Assembly: GCA_000697055.1 (NCBI GenBank)
Contig: JNDT01001536.1
Span: 62,001 to 126,000, forward strand
DNA: 64,000 nt
Source: Saksenaea vasiformis B4078
Lineage: Eukaryota > Mucoromycota > Mucoromycetes > Mucorales > Saksenaeaceae
Direction of reading: 5' to 3'
Positions 11,569 through 22,864 of this stretch are shown here, in pieces. The stretch's first letter is position 1; each line of letters begins with the position of its first letter. The notes below the pieces were generated by a model, which saw nothing but the letters and a program-made list of their open reading frames with translations, was not told the origin of the DNA and ran no database searches. A program made the position numbers and the translations under genes.

Positions 11569-13001
11569 TTAATTATCATCTTCACTATCGCTACCATAAT
11601 CTGCCAAACCGCCTAAACCACTCTTATTCGTCTTTATGGGTGTAGCTGCAGGTGTGGTTTCTTTGACACCCTTTGATAATGTTTTCAATGATGCCAGCAC
11701 TCTATCGGGAATGATGCCACCTGCTTTTTTGGTTTCGTTGGTTTGGGGCAATGCTGCTGCAGGTAATGCTTCTGCTGGAGGTGGCATCCAAGCCTGCATC
11801 CATTCTTGGGTTGGCTGTGTATATCCATAGATGGCCATGGTGGATTGAGGATCATATATAGGGTCACGCTGATTCTCAAGTTCTTCAGCTTTTTGTCGCT
11901 TGTACTTCATCTCCATATCATGGAATCCATCTTCAGCTACATCACGTTTTCTCTGTGTATACTCTGCTGGTAAATCCGACTCAACATCCTGATGATCGTA
12001 ACGATTGCTTGGTGGCGCTGCTTCTTCATCTCCTCTTCTCTCTTCTTGGTCGTCCGTTGGATACAGTGGTACCTCTTCTACTTCTTCATCGTCTACATTT
12101 GTGGCTGTGCTTTGTTCCTGCGTCGCCCACCTATTTCAGATTATATTATTACGTACTCACTGGAACTTGATCTTTTACCTCACGTTGATAATTTCGTTAT
12201 TATCTAAGCTCTGGTTCATCATAGCCTCTCTTGCAAACTCTGCATTAGATCTCGATGTGTAGGTCACAAATGCCACTCCTCTCTGCCGCAACGTCCGTAC
12301 TATAGTAGCAATTTATGTCAAAACCCACAACTGCTGCACTTGCCTCTGCTAACTTGCCTCGCTCCAGTGTGCCCCATTCTGCAAAATGCCGCCTCACGAC
12401 GTCTGGCAAGTTCTCTGTGACAGCAATACGGCCAACGTAGAGTGTCTTATTCTGTGTATTAAATGAACCAACACCACCCATATCCTGGCGAAATTCCCTA
12501 CGCATGACAATTGATCGTTAGTGCTCAAATAATCAAGAGTTTTCGCCGTACATGAATTTGTCGCGTCCGAAACAGTCGATAGTCGTTTCAACTTCGTCAT
12601 CGTCCGTCGGTATACGATGCCACATGGCACAGCGAGATCCTCGGGAACACATACCCTTGGCAAAGTACAGGCAAAAATAAGCATGAGAGTTCCCTGTGCC
12701 AGCAGTATCGCCAGAATCTCTAGCAACATGACATCTAAATTTCGCTCTCACACTCGATCTAAAACAAGTGTTACTATTTCGCGTAGGATAGGGAAAAGAT
12801 ATACCCTTTCTTGCTCCAATCTCGTTCTAGTCCTTGATATCGATGATGCCAAATGTTATAAGCACCACCTTCGGGTCGTCGCTCCCGGAAGTGCTCGTCG
12901 ATAGTAGCCTGGTCAACCTAAAAGCAACAGATTACTATCAGTAAAAGTCATAACAGTATCATTTCTTCTTGTGGACCTACTTGCTTCCGTGCAGGTGGCA
13001 T
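11569..13001 (-). CDS. CWC2: Pre-mRNA-splicing factor Cwc2 (CCCH Torus zinc finger + RRM)
   Basis: Cwc2 is an NTC-related spliceosome protein. It contacts U6 snRNA and the intron, and helps form the catalytic RNA core. Six exons, read on minus (13001-12981, 12917-12805, 12758-12552, 12497-12358, 12299-12179, 12130-11569), give 387 aa. A CCCH zinc finger has Cys74, Cys82, Cys88 and His92 inside the characteristic FCLYFAKGMCSRGSRC block. Then come DMGGVGSFN and an RRM with RNP2-like TLYVGR and RNP1-like RGVAFVTY. The C-terminal third is charged and glutamine/alanine/proline-rich. Intron 4 (12357-12300) begins with GC in the context AG|GCAAGT. This is a GC-AG intron; reading through it would destroy the RRM. 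The Sel1-repeat gene lies 247 bp upstream on the same strand. Confidence 0.95.
12300..12357 (-). other. GC-AG intron in CWC2
   Basis: The donor reads GAG|GCAAGTT on the minus strand and the acceptor CTATAG. Splicing joins GTLER to VRTLRQRGVAFVTY and so completes the RRM RNP1 strand. No GT donor nearby keeps the frame. Confidence 0.85.
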
Positions 13002-13247
13002 TAGTGTTGAAGATGGTTAGAGATCAGACCTGGTGCAAGTCACCTTGCACATTGGATGCGCGAAAATATTCACGACGGAGTATTATTTATCCACAAATCA
13101 TATGTCGGGCGGAAGTGTCCTTTCAACAAGCGTGCGAAATTGAAGGCTCGTATGAGATCAATGACTGCGTAAGTATGTATGTAACTTTTAAAACCACTTC
13201 TCTCATCAGGATAATGAATAACTTGCCATTGCTTGATATTATCTTGG

Positions 13248-14240
13248 CTATTCTAATCTGATTTTACCCTCGCTTGAACTACCTTTACTGCTTTGCGATA
13301 CGGATTTGGTCAGACTTTTCCTCAGTTTACGGAAGGAACGTGTGTAGCGCAAAGTATTAGGTTTGGTCTTCCCCTTCGAGGCACTATGGCTGGCAGCTAG
13401 TTCGTACCAATAAGTCGCAATACCATCATCTGGATATACATCTTCTCCGTCCCTGCGCATATCGCCAAGCCTCAATTGGGCCTCAACACTGTCCTGCATA
13501 GCAGCCTTGCTGTACCATTCGATCGCTTTATTGGTGTCTTTGTCCACTCCCCTTCCATGCCGATACATGTCTCCCACTTTCACTTGCGCTGCAGCGTCAT
13601 TTTGATCAGCAGCCTTTTCATACCATGTGAACGCTTCACGATAGTTTTGCTCCACTCCTGTCCCCGCTGTGTACATGTCACCCATTAGGACTTGTCCCTT
13701 GATATCGTTTTGACTGGCTGCCAATAGGTAATACTCAAAAGCTACCATATAATCTTGATCCACTCCATTTCCATCTCTGTATATATCTCCGATTTTGATT
13801 TGTGCCTCGGCGTTACTCTTTTCAGCAGCTTTCGTGTACCACTCAAGTGCTTTGCTGTAATCCTGATACATTCCTTTTCCGTTTCTGTTCATATCTCCAA
13901 GTCTCAGTTGAGCCTGGACGTCGCCATGAGCAGCAGCCTTCCCGTACCACTCAAACGCTTTGCTGTAATCCTGATCAGTTCCTTCTCCGTCTCTGTACAT
14001 ATCTCCGAGCCTTAGTTGGGCGTCAACGTTATTCAAGGCAGCAGCCTTTCCAAACCATACACGCGCTTTAGTGTAATCCTGCGATACTCCGTTTCCAGCT
14101 GTGTACATTTCGCCAATCTCTATTTGCGCCGTTACATTGTTCTGGACCGCGGCCTTTCCGTACCATTCAATAGCTCCACCGAGATCGTTTCGGTTTTTGC
14201 ACATATTACCAACTATAGTTTGTGCTTCTGCAGCACCCAT
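13248..14240 (-). CDS. Sel1-like repeat protein, N-terminus disturbed
   Basis: The 330-residue open frame is almost entirely Sel1-like (TPR-type) repeats of about 36 aa, roughly eight of them. Each follows the pattern A-x2-Q-x2-L/I-G-x2-Y-x3-G-x-G, then a pair of aromatic residues and KAA. The tail is basic and serine-rich. Such proteins are adaptor scaffolds; no enzymatic domain is present and the partner is unknown. Repeat sequence (WKAAEMGAAEAQ) starts before the ATG at 14240. An in-frame stop precedes it, and a possible better start (MVKLTKGELVKANR, ATG at 14319) is out of frame by one extra base near 14255. Alternatively, a 68-nt intron with donor ATG|GTAAAA and branch-like CTAAC could supply the start. 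The gene may be truncated, frameshifted or missing a small first exon. Confidence 0.8.
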   Translation of the reverse strand: MGAAEAQTIVGNMCKNRNDLGGAIEWYGKAAVQNNVTAQIEIGEMYTAGNGVSQDYTKARVWFGKAAALNNVDAQLRLGDMYRDGEGTDQDYSKAFEWYGKAAAHGDVQAQLRLGDMNRNGKGMYQDYSKALEWYTKAAEKSNAEAQIKIGDIYRDGNGVDQDYMVAFEYYLLAASQNDIKGQVLMGDMYTAGTGVEQNYREAFTWYEKAADQNDAAAQVKVGDMYRHGRGVDKDTNKAIEWYSKAAMQDSVEAQLRLGDMRRDGEDVYPDDGIATYWYELAASHSASKGKTKPNTLRYTRSFRKLRKSLTKSVSQSSKGSSSEGKIRLE

Positions 14241-14319
14241 TTCAGCAGCCTTCCATAGTTAGGTGCGAGTCTCCGCAGCGGTTGGCCTTAACCAGTTCTC
14301 CTTTGGTAAGTTTTACCAT

Positions 14320-14861
14320 TATGTTTAACAAATATTTATTTGTTTTTTATAGTCTTGGGCGATTGTATCTGCAGGAACTCTTTGTAGTTCACAGCGATGG
14401 TCACCCGGTATATGGCAATCGAAGTCCTGGTTAAGGTTTTTTTATTTATTCACTTATCAAGCGGTAAGGCGGTTAGAGAGCTGCCATCCAGCCTCTTTGT
14501 TAGGCCCGGGATTTGTCCTCTTGTGGAATGGAGGCAGTGCCGCACCTGTGAGGTAAGGAAATTACATGATTGCTTGATTTTATTGACGTTATTTGCTGGG
14601 TTGCGCCAATGGGATGCGTGTAGCGAAACCCAACCTCAAACTCGAACTCGATAACTGGATAACTGTACCTCAATTCTCATTGCAAAGGTTATCTCCTGCA
14701 GAAGAATAACGCGCCACGGCGCATGAGTAAAAGACAAGGGATTAGGAGTCAAGAATCGTGTCTACGTTTGTCAGCCGAGCCTGCATAAAGTCCGGACTTA
14801 AATCTCTATCGAGAACTTCCGGGACGATCTGGAACGCCGACTGGCAAAGGAGAGAGACTTA
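14320..14861. other. Intergenic, no gene recognised
   Basis: About 540 bp between the Sel1-repeat gene and the dispersed repeat. Short plus-strand frames (for example near 14397-14654) have no recognisable domain. The region may belong to the same mobile or repeated element as 14862-15152. Confidence 0.4.
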
Positions 14862-15152
14862 GCTCATGAATCAGGGCAGTTAGAATACGCTCTGTTGGGA
14901 GAATGGGGAGTCAGCCCACGAAGTGTTTGTGATATCAATGCCCAATACATGCAAGACAGTTATCGAAGCTTGTAGAATGCGTACTCGCTACTGAAATGCT
15001 TCCAAAATGGTAAGAGAAACATCACATAAAACGTTTTCTGCCAATATTATTAGCTAAGAGACTGTCGAGCGACACGCATTATTCAGACACTGATGCTTAA
15101 TTTGGGTTTGCGGAGCTTACTGAATTGTATGTACGTTTTCTTTCTCACACTG
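14862..15152. repeat. Dispersed repeat, copy 2 (partner at 2190-2492)
   Basis: Same-strand relative of the 2.2-2.5 kb segment, aligning across about 250-300 bp with conserved block order. It ends just before the 3' end of the reticulon-like gene and lies upstream of the disturbed Sel1 gene start. Insertion may explain that disturbance, but this is inference. No terminal inverted repeat or target duplication is evident by eye. Confidence 0.65.
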
Positions 15153-15196
15153 TATACTTATATAGACTAGTCTTCTGTTTAAAGGATCTACTTTAT

Positions 15197-15999
15197 TTAT
15201 AATGTCGTTCCGACGTCTGCAACGAATTTGGGTACCATAAATACCAGGCAAGTAAGGACAACTAATGTGGTACTGGTAGAAACAAAATGGGAGAGCACAA
15301 ACACTAATGTAGACGCACCCAGCCAAACAAGGCTGACTTGAAGGTTACGTATCAAAAGAATATCGCGGAAAGCCAAAGTAGTATTAGCCACAGACTTTGT
15401 TGCACGTAGGCGTTGTTTTTCTTCAAGATGAATGGCAGTATAGCATTGGTCGAGAAGTGAACTAAAAAGATCCAGAACTCAGTAAGAAAACAAAAAAAAA
15501 AGTACGAAATCCGTTGCATTAGATATACCGGAAAGGATGTGTGGTCTGAGTACGATTGAGAAGGGTGCGTTCGAATAGCTCTGTGCCAACGACAACAAAC
15601 CATGCAACTCCTGTCATGAAGATGAGTACAAGCATAATGTAGCTTGATGTCATGATCATAGATGAGATCAATCCAAGTGCCACAACGGATCGAAATGGAT
15701 CTTCCCAGTAAATCAATCGCTGCATGGCTAGGACAAAAACATATTCGTTCAGTTTTGTACTATCGTAAATAGACCTGTATACCTTGTATCAACCTCCCTC
15801 CTCCTCCTGCACCGCTGTCGCCGTCTGCATGATCTGGCGGTGGCGACGGCGGGTATTCCATAAACATATCAAATGTGAGCATCAGATCTCGGGCAGATCG
15901 ATTAGCCGCTTCCGACACGGATGCTGAATCAGGTTTGCATGCGAAACGTGGGGTAAAGTCAGGATGACTATAAACTATCGACTTCCTATCGCAGAACAT
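15197..15999 (-). CDS. Reticulon-like ER membrane protein
   Basis: Three exons on minus (15999-15783, 15727-15554, 15477-15197) give 223 aa. After a proline/glycine-rich cytosolic N-terminus comes the reticulon hallmark LIYWEDPFRS, opening a long hydrophobic hairpin. A hydrophilic loop (LLDLFSSLLDQCYTAI) follows, then a conserved helix (TTLAFRDILLIRNLQVSL). A second long hydrophobic hairpin ends in VPKF. This two-hairpin layout is typical of reticulon-homology domains, which wedge into and curve ER tubules; some act as ER-phagy receptors. The usual LYE/KYQ tail after VPK is missing and the protein ends seven residues later, so the C-terminus may be cut short by the adjacent repeat. The exact subfamily is uncertain. 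Confidence 0.72.
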
Positions 16000-16572
16000 G
16001 GTGTATTTTAGAAAAAGAAGAAAAAGCGTGCAAAAAACATGAAAATATATATATTCAATAGATTTATTTGTGTTCAGTCGTCAAAAAACTTCTATTGTTT
16101 TCTAGATGACAGAAACGCACTGCGCCTCTTCCCTTTTTTTTTTTTTTGGTCGAAGTGTGCAAACGCTGAGATTACTGTGTTACCGTGGTTGCACAGACCA
16201 ATCGTTAATTTCATCTTTCATCTCTGCTTTCCCGTATTTTCGCAATACATAAAATATGCAGTAACTTTGTTAGTTAGGTAGAACTTAAATTTGCATTTTC
16301 TTAACACCGGGGTAACATCATCAAACTTGGGGAAGAGAGAGTACTACAACTTAATCCTTCTTTCCTCACTGTGCTTTTTCAAAAACATTGAACATCTCGT
16401 GCATAGTCCGAACTAATTTCACGTGTCGACAAATGGATGACCTTATTGTCTGTGAGATAACATTGTGCACACAGGAAGTCTCCAAACGAAGGCGGAGAAT
16501 AAGTGACTGATCAATAAACCTTCTATATGCATTTGTTTGTTAAAGAAACAAAGGTTATATTTGTCCGTCGGT
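16000..16572. other. Intergenic, no gene recognised
   Basis: About 570 bp between the reticulon-like gene start and the Ert1-like gene end, both on minus. It presumably contains the reticulon promoter and the Ert1-like 3' UTR. A 15-base T run lies near 16133. Confidence 0.5.
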
Positions 16573-18573
16573 TTAGTGATAGAGTACGTCGTCAAGTTTC
16601 TTTTTTATTGTAAGTCTAAATGGATGAATGCAATGATTATGGGTTTTTAACTGAGGATGGGGAGAAACTAGCAGAATAGAGGTTAGATTCACCCAAAAAG
16701 AAAAAAAAAAAGGTGAACTTACGTTGCCAACGATGACACTTGGTAAATCAAAAATATCACGCTTGATTGTAAAACAAAAGGTACATGGTACTAAACGCTT
16801 GGTGGGACTGATAAGAATGCAAGAGCTATAGACTGCGGAATCGGTGTTGTCAAACGCGTGTAACGCATATTTTTCCCAGTATTCCACCGCTGAGGCATTG
16901 CTCATTAACTAAAAGGTGTTAGCTATTCACCGATCACCTCTTAAAAAATTCATCCCGTACCTCATAAATATATGTTTTCTTGTTCAGAAGCGCATCGCGC
17001 GACCATTGTGTCAGCAGAGAGAATTCCTTTCCTACTAGTGTAATCTCTCCTGTACGTCGCCAGACCACAGTTGGTGTGCCAGAGTAGCTAATCAATTTTT
17101 CGTATTCCTAAAGTATCATGAGGATGATGGGCAACATCTCGGACTCCCTCTTACTTACCAGTAAAGTACGCTGGAGACACTTTTCAGTAAACACAAGATC
17201 ATCTTCTGTAAGATTCATCATCGATGCCAACACAGATGGACGAAAGAGCGCCAGCGCTCGACTGATTCTCATCAAATCCTCCTGACTCATTCTGTTTCAC
17301 CAACAATAATAAATACACACTTCCTCTCTTGGCTAGGGACTTACTTTTGTCGGACATAGTTGATAAGATAATGATAGCCGTCTGCATAGCTAAACGGTTT
17401 TGTCGCACTAGCGTACGCCATTTCCGGTGTGATCAATTGATTACGCCGTTTTACCGCAGCACCTGCATTCGATGTTACAGGACTAGCCACTTTTGCAACG
17501 ACTGCTCCATCACCGTAGGGTGACATGGAGGAAACTCCGGACGCTGATATATGCGATGTTCCAATGGACGCGGAAGATATGGAATTGCTTGCCTGTGGGG
17601 GGAATAAAAGCGTATCTTCCATAATCGCTGCTGTGGATGGAAACGAGGCTGGGGCTTGTGGCTGTTGGGGAGCTGTGAGTGTTTGTGGCTGGGTATCATT
17701 AACCATGGAAGAAGCATAGTTGTTAGCGTGCTTCGGGCTACTTGATGATGATGAAGACGAATCGACAGCGGCTGCAGGCGGCCATACAAGCGACATGCTA
17801 CTTGTGCGTTGAGGCGATGACACCGTAGGGGAAGCGTTTAGCTGAAACGATGATTGATCCATTGGCGATCCAAGCATACTGGAAAGAATCGAATATTCAA
17901 GGTTGGTGGCGGAAGATCCAAAACCATAGTTATAGTTATCTAAACCAAGAAGCTGGCTCGTATCAATCAAGTTTTCTAAATTGGGTAACATGTCAGTGAT
18001 CATCGTATCCTTGCTCGTTGTTCGTTTTACCATTATTCACGAATGACTGTGGATCAATCATTGCTGGATTTCCCACGGTGTACGGAGTCAAAGAGGCTGC
18101 TGTGGGCGGTGGCGGCGTGCTAAAATTAGGTCGAGTTTTGGCATCTAACAAAGCCTTCGAGTGAGATCGAACCGTGTCGTGCGATTATCCTTTTACCTTC
18201 AGCATCCTGAAGATATTTCGCCTTTTTTCGAGCACCATCCGTACATGTAGAAGCCAGATCACGTTTAATACACCGTTGACATGGTCGAGCTACTCTGTGG
18301 TTAGCAACAAAGCAACACGTTGTAAGCGAAAAGTCTTACAGTCATCACACGTTAAATGAGCCTAGAAAAAGGGCATCGGTTAAGCTCCAAACCCGACACT
18401 CCCTCCTTTTTACCCAGAATCTTTTTTTCTTTGCGATTGCGTACCTTTTGGCAATGGATGCAAGCTCTTGCTGCTTTCTTCTTTCGTTGAGGTGGTTTAG
18501 ATTGTTTCGGTGATGATGACGCTATTGATGTCCCGGGATTAGGCTGTGAGGTCGTTGTTCCGAGAGTGGCCAT
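16573..18573 (-). CDS. Zn2Cys6 regulator of gluconeogenesis, Ert1/AcuK type, with PAS-like domain
   Basis: Ert1/Rds2/AcuK/AcuM proteins bind DNA as zinc-cluster factors and activate gluconeogenic and nonfermentable-carbon genes. Nine exons on minus (18573-18445, 18361-18340, 18289-18197, 18144-18031, 17975-17345, 17291-17159, 17107-16961, 16908-16723, last exon near 16594-16573) give about 490-510 aa. The cluster has Cys38, 41, 48, 54, 57 and 66 with the family sequence CIHCQKAHLTCDDSRPC, then [21 protein letters not shown] serine/proline/glutamine-rich linker contains [14 protein letters not shown], conserved in the family. The C-terminal PAS-like region runs from [18 protein letters not shown] to [15 protein letters not shown]. 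The final exon is ambiguous: two acceptors give short alternative tails ending at 16573 or 16592. The ATG at 18573 is preferred over an upstream frame start. Confidence 0.9.
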
Positions 18574-19999
18574 GGTGGGAGCATTCCTGAACTCTGCTCG
18601 TCCAAAAAAGAAAAAAAAAGAAGCCGAAAGCCACACACCACCAACGAATATTTCTTATACCTATTCTTTTCAGCCAATCACGCTGACTCATAAATAGTGA
18701 TCCTCGGGTGGCTAATCCTTTAACCGCGCAGGGTTCTCGACGAGTGCTCCTTTTATCTCAAAAGGACTAGCATAGCTCCCGGTCCGTCTGAAGAGCAACC
18801 ATCTATCTTTTTACTAAATTGTTTCTTTGAAAGCAAAACGAATCAACAAAACGATCTGTTTTACTGATACGGGCCTATCTTGGAGTTTGAAATTTTAAAA
18901 TTCAAACTCGAGATCGTTTTGCCAGCGCAAGAACTCCAATTTGTCATATCGATTTAGGTGCGTTGAAAAAATACCCATAGATGAAAGCGCTAAAAGGAAG
19001 TTCTTCTCCTGAAGAGTAAATGATATGTAGCAGGATTACCGAGAGTACTTTTGATCCAGTCTTGCGGAACATTATACTAATGCTTAGCGCAATGAACAGG
19101 TGCTAGATACGCAACAGATAAGTGCATTGCGCTTTCTCTAAGAAGTACCATTAATTAGTCCACCAGAAGTTAGTGCTTGTTGCAAAGGCTATTTTACTTG
19201 TATCAATATGGAATGAGATATAAAGTACCTGGAGCGAGAGAGGGTAGATTTCTCCTTGTACATGGAGATGGAGAAGTTCACTGTGAGTGAAAGTACGGGG
19301 AGCTCCAGTAATATTAGCTTCATTCGGGATGGCTTTCGTGCTGGACGGATAGCGCACAACAAAGAGGAAGTTCAATATAACAGTTCAATAACTGCGGAAA
19401 ATATATATTTTTTTTTCATTTATTATACGTAGTACGCCTGGCGATAATGTTGGTAGCTATTTCAGCAGAGTCCTTCTAAAATGCTGGGGAAAATGACTCA
19501 AGTTTAAACAGTAAATTGTGTAATCAATAGGTTACACCAGACCCAAAGAAACTTATTAATGAAAAGAGAAAAGTTTAGTGATGAAGTACTGCATTGACAC
19601 GAGTGGTAATCGGTCGATGCAATTATCCGTTTCCAGCCAAGGAGAACAACCAGCGTAAGTATCCAGTCCGACTTTTGCCTGGGTACACTTTGCCACATCG
19701 TAATCACGGATAGTGGCTATTTAGGTTTGCCACACTGTAAATACCTCAATTGTTTGTTCCAACAACTTGTTTTATTTTAAATTGTCTCTGCAGCTTCTAT
19801 TGGTTAACACATGATTGGTCAGAGAATGAGCACTTGGGCTAAAAGCAAAAGCCCATTACCTATGACGCAGCATGCGTTGCGCATGGTATGTCACTATGTA
19901 GAAGCACAGATGCGTTATCGACAAATCTCATCTGATAAACATAGCTTTACGTGTTGTTATGCCAAGCTCTTTGCACTGATTTTTAACACCTTGTCCGTT
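18574..19999. other. Intergenic, promoter side of Ert1-like gene
   Basis: About 1.4 kb. It should hold the promoter of the minus-strand Ert1-like gene and the 3' UTR of the Tubby-like gene. An inverted pair of about 14 bp (TTGGAGTTTGAAATTTTAAAATTCAAACTC near 18871-18902) forms an imperfect palindrome. No coding sequence recognised. Confidence 0.5.
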
Positions 20000-21181
20000 T
20001 CAATTATTTATTGTTTGTTGATGGTTGAGAGCATGAATTTTTTTTTCCGAGTAAGTTACAACTCGTGATGAGAACTGGTAACAATTATCACAGTTGTTAC
20101 CCGTCATGGAACATGGTCTACTGCTGATGCTGTCATTGTTACTGCGTGTGAGTACTTGGGTTTGCTGCACTTGTTGGAACATATTCTGTAGAGATCTGTC
20201 CTGCACACTCCGCGCTGGTAGTTGTAATGTTGCCGTCGCATCAATCAGATTTAAGTTTCCTAGTAACTGTGTCACCTTGTTCGTTGACACGGACGGCGAT
20301 GGCACAGGTGACCCACCAGGTGATGCAGAGGGCGAAGATGCTGGACTCTTTTTCCATTGTTTTTCTAACATCATACGTAGTAACTGTTCATTTTCTATTT
20401 CCATTTTGTTTCGCTTTTGCTGTTCCTTGTCTGTCACCTTGGTGATTGCAGGTGGATCCCGTAGAGACATCAAAAGATCTTCATCACTTTGCACTCTGCT
20501 ACTTCCACTTCCAGTACCAACTTGTTCTCCACGCTTCCATTTATCGTTCGACTTGTCCAACAGGATCAACAAGGACATCACCAACGCCAGCTCTAGTCCC
20601 CACCTATCGCCCATCATATTGTACTGTAAAATCGCAAGTAATCCAAAATACTCGCCCTTGAGACCTCGTGATAGATACTGTGCAACGACCAACGAGCTGT
20701 CATTCGCCTTTCGACATTCTAAGTTCGTGCTGAGTGGACTCTGACGTACCCTGCACATGAAAACCATTGAGCCTGCGAGAGTCTTTGGCTTTCATTTAGG
20801 TATACCAATGATATTTTTCTCCCTCCCATTCAAAGACCCACTCAAATCCAATGCGAGACGAATCTCGAAATTGGATTTCGCTGTTCTTTGTAGGAAGAAC
20901 AATCGTTTTTACTCTTGCAGACGCACGCTTTGTCTGTGTTTCCGCCCAAACTTCAAATGTCCCTGAACCGTTTTATTTGACTCAATATACAAGCTACTAC
21001 AAATCCAGTTTCACTAGCTAAACTTACGAGGGTCCACAAGGCTCACGGCGTAGAAATCAGGTAATCTGTGCCTGATTTTGATGAACCTTAGTTGATGTGT
21101 CATTTTATCTTTGATATCGATAATAGCTTTGTTGCGAGAGTGTGTACAGAGCGTGTACTGAGATACAATATTAGTTGTCAT
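20000..21181 (-). CDS. Tubby C-terminal-like / LURP-one-type domain protein
   Basis: Three exons on minus (21181-21028, 20962-20806, 20750-20000) give 353 aa. The first about 180 residues read like the Tubby C-terminal-like fold of fungal LURP-one/DUF6593 relatives. Strands include PDFYAVSLVDPRTFEVWAE, SSRIGFEWVFEWEGEKYHWV and LVVAQYLSRG, and a hydrophobic helix runs after MMGDRWGLELAL. The rest is low complexity, with a Lys/Glu-rich helical stretch and a Ser/Pro-rich segment, and looks disordered. The molecular role of such fungal proteins is not established; lipid binding or scramblase-like roles are known only for distant relatives. A decayed copy of this gene lies near 30370-30600. The domain call rests on pattern recognition, so confidence is moderate. 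Confidence 0.68.
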
Positions 21182-21411
21182 GCTTTTCGTAAAAAAAAAG
21201 AAAAAATGAAGGGAAGAGAGAGAAAGGAAATCAAAATAGCACTACATTTTCCATTTTATGCACAATAGAATTTCTTTTTTTGTTTCAGCATGACACGTCT
21301 CAGGAATCCAAAAAAAAAAGACTACAGTAACAAACAAATATAGCTCTGCGTTACCGGAGTAGCGCAGTAAAACACCAAGCGTCGTCTAGCTGCCGCCTTG
21401 ACACAGCTTAA

Positions 21412-22110
21412 GTAATAGTTACTAATGAGCAAGATAATGAGGTTCACTGAAAGGATGAAACTAATGGCCACGGATACCAGGAGCATACAACATCGCTGGG
21501 TATCTCAATGTAGGAATAACTTCTGTTTCAGCTGCGCAGTCGTACGACGCCTACCAGTACTTGGAGCGTTCCTACCTGTTTGGGTTTTCCATGTTGATGA
21601 TATTGCTGCGGCTCACACGTGGAGAGGCAAGACGACACATACCGCGATAACAAATGTACTGACACAACGATCATCATTTGTGATATCAACATCGTCCACC
21701 TCGCCATCACCGAGTAGTATGTGATACAGTTGATGAAATATACGCCAAGAACACAGCTGGATTAGGGCCTTCACGCATGATACGGCCAAGGGTTATCGTT
21801 TGTAATCATCTGTCCTCGGGATCCTCTTCTTCATCATTGTGGCTGACACTGTAATCCATGAGCTGACTATGCACATCTAATCTAGCGTGGATCGCACATG
21901 CCAATTCTCCAACAAACGGAGGCGAATACTAGTGCCTTGATTTGGTGATAGCGGATTTTGATAACGTCAAGCAAACTCACATATGTTCCACGGTAAACGA
22001 ATCGTAAATGGAAAGCATGTGTCACCGCCATGTCATCTGTGTGGATCAAATGGTCATTTCAATGTAATAGCCCAGATTTCGCTCGTAACCTGCTAAGCGA
22101 CTGCTGAGGG
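21412..22110 (-). pseudogene. Decayed copy of the CWH43-C 3' half (copy A)
   Basis: On DNA level this aligns over about 650 bp with the 3' end of the intact gene at 30782-31490, same orientation. It starts with the stop-codon region (TTACTAATGA) and shares TTGCTGCGGCTCACACGTG, ACGCATGATACGG and GCACATGCCAATTC-like blocks. Several indels and stops break the frame; for example, about 15-20 bases are lost near 21745. Sequence matching the parent's last intron and the preceding exon is also present, so it arose by DNA duplication, not retroposition. Confidence 0.88.
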
Positions 22111-22864
22111 AGCTGGTATCGCTGAACTCTCCAAGCACTGTTGATTCCTGAAATAATATTGTCGTCATAGCGTTGCATTTTAGGAAGGTCAGCCATATAG
22201 AAGATTCCGGTTTGTGATATTAGAGAGGCCATTTGCCGCTATCGATATATACGTTCCCAGATAGTCCTGATATTCAGATACTTTCAGATCTTCACCGATG
22301 TCGTAGCTGAAATGGTGACAGGATCTGGTCATTAACCATCTACTGAATAGATAACATTGAGCGCAAGTCGAAACCGCCTTATTGGTAATGGATCTATTTA
22401 TGCGATTATCTTGGTTACGCACCTTCCAACGCGACAGTTGAGGACAACGAGACGTTATTCACGGAAACGTAGGAGCACCGTTAACTTGAACAAAATTTTC
22501 CTTCGGTGCTTTTATTTTCTTAGCTTATCTGTGCCATAGATTTCTCGAAAATCAATGCTGATCTGTCTCTGTGTCTAAACCTGGACATTTGCCTTTATAA
22601 TTGACCAAGACAAAGAACTCTCGCGTGCGTTTCCCGCTGTCGATGTTACTCGCATGAACGTTCCCGTAGCATATCAGCAATGCAGATTGAGCGCGATATC
22701 ACGCCGTCCTGCCATAGGTATGGTGATACGCCTTGTCATGATTTATCTGCGATCTCTTGTAGTGTAATTGGAAGAGGATATCTATCGTCAGCAACAAGGT
22801 ACATGACGTAGTGTTCGCAAATGAACGATGGACCCAGGTACAATGTAAAACGGAGAGTTGGACA
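22111..22864. other. Unassigned stretch between decayed CWH43 copy and Ty3 relic
   Basis: About 750 bp with no intact gene. It should contain sequence downstream of the Ty3 protease, where reverse transcriptase would be expected on minus, but no RT motif (such as YxDD) is readable. Confidence 0.4.

Noticed and set aside
13476..14258. Plus-strand open frames across the Sel1-repeat gene
   Set aside because: They are antisense shadows produced by the repeat structure.
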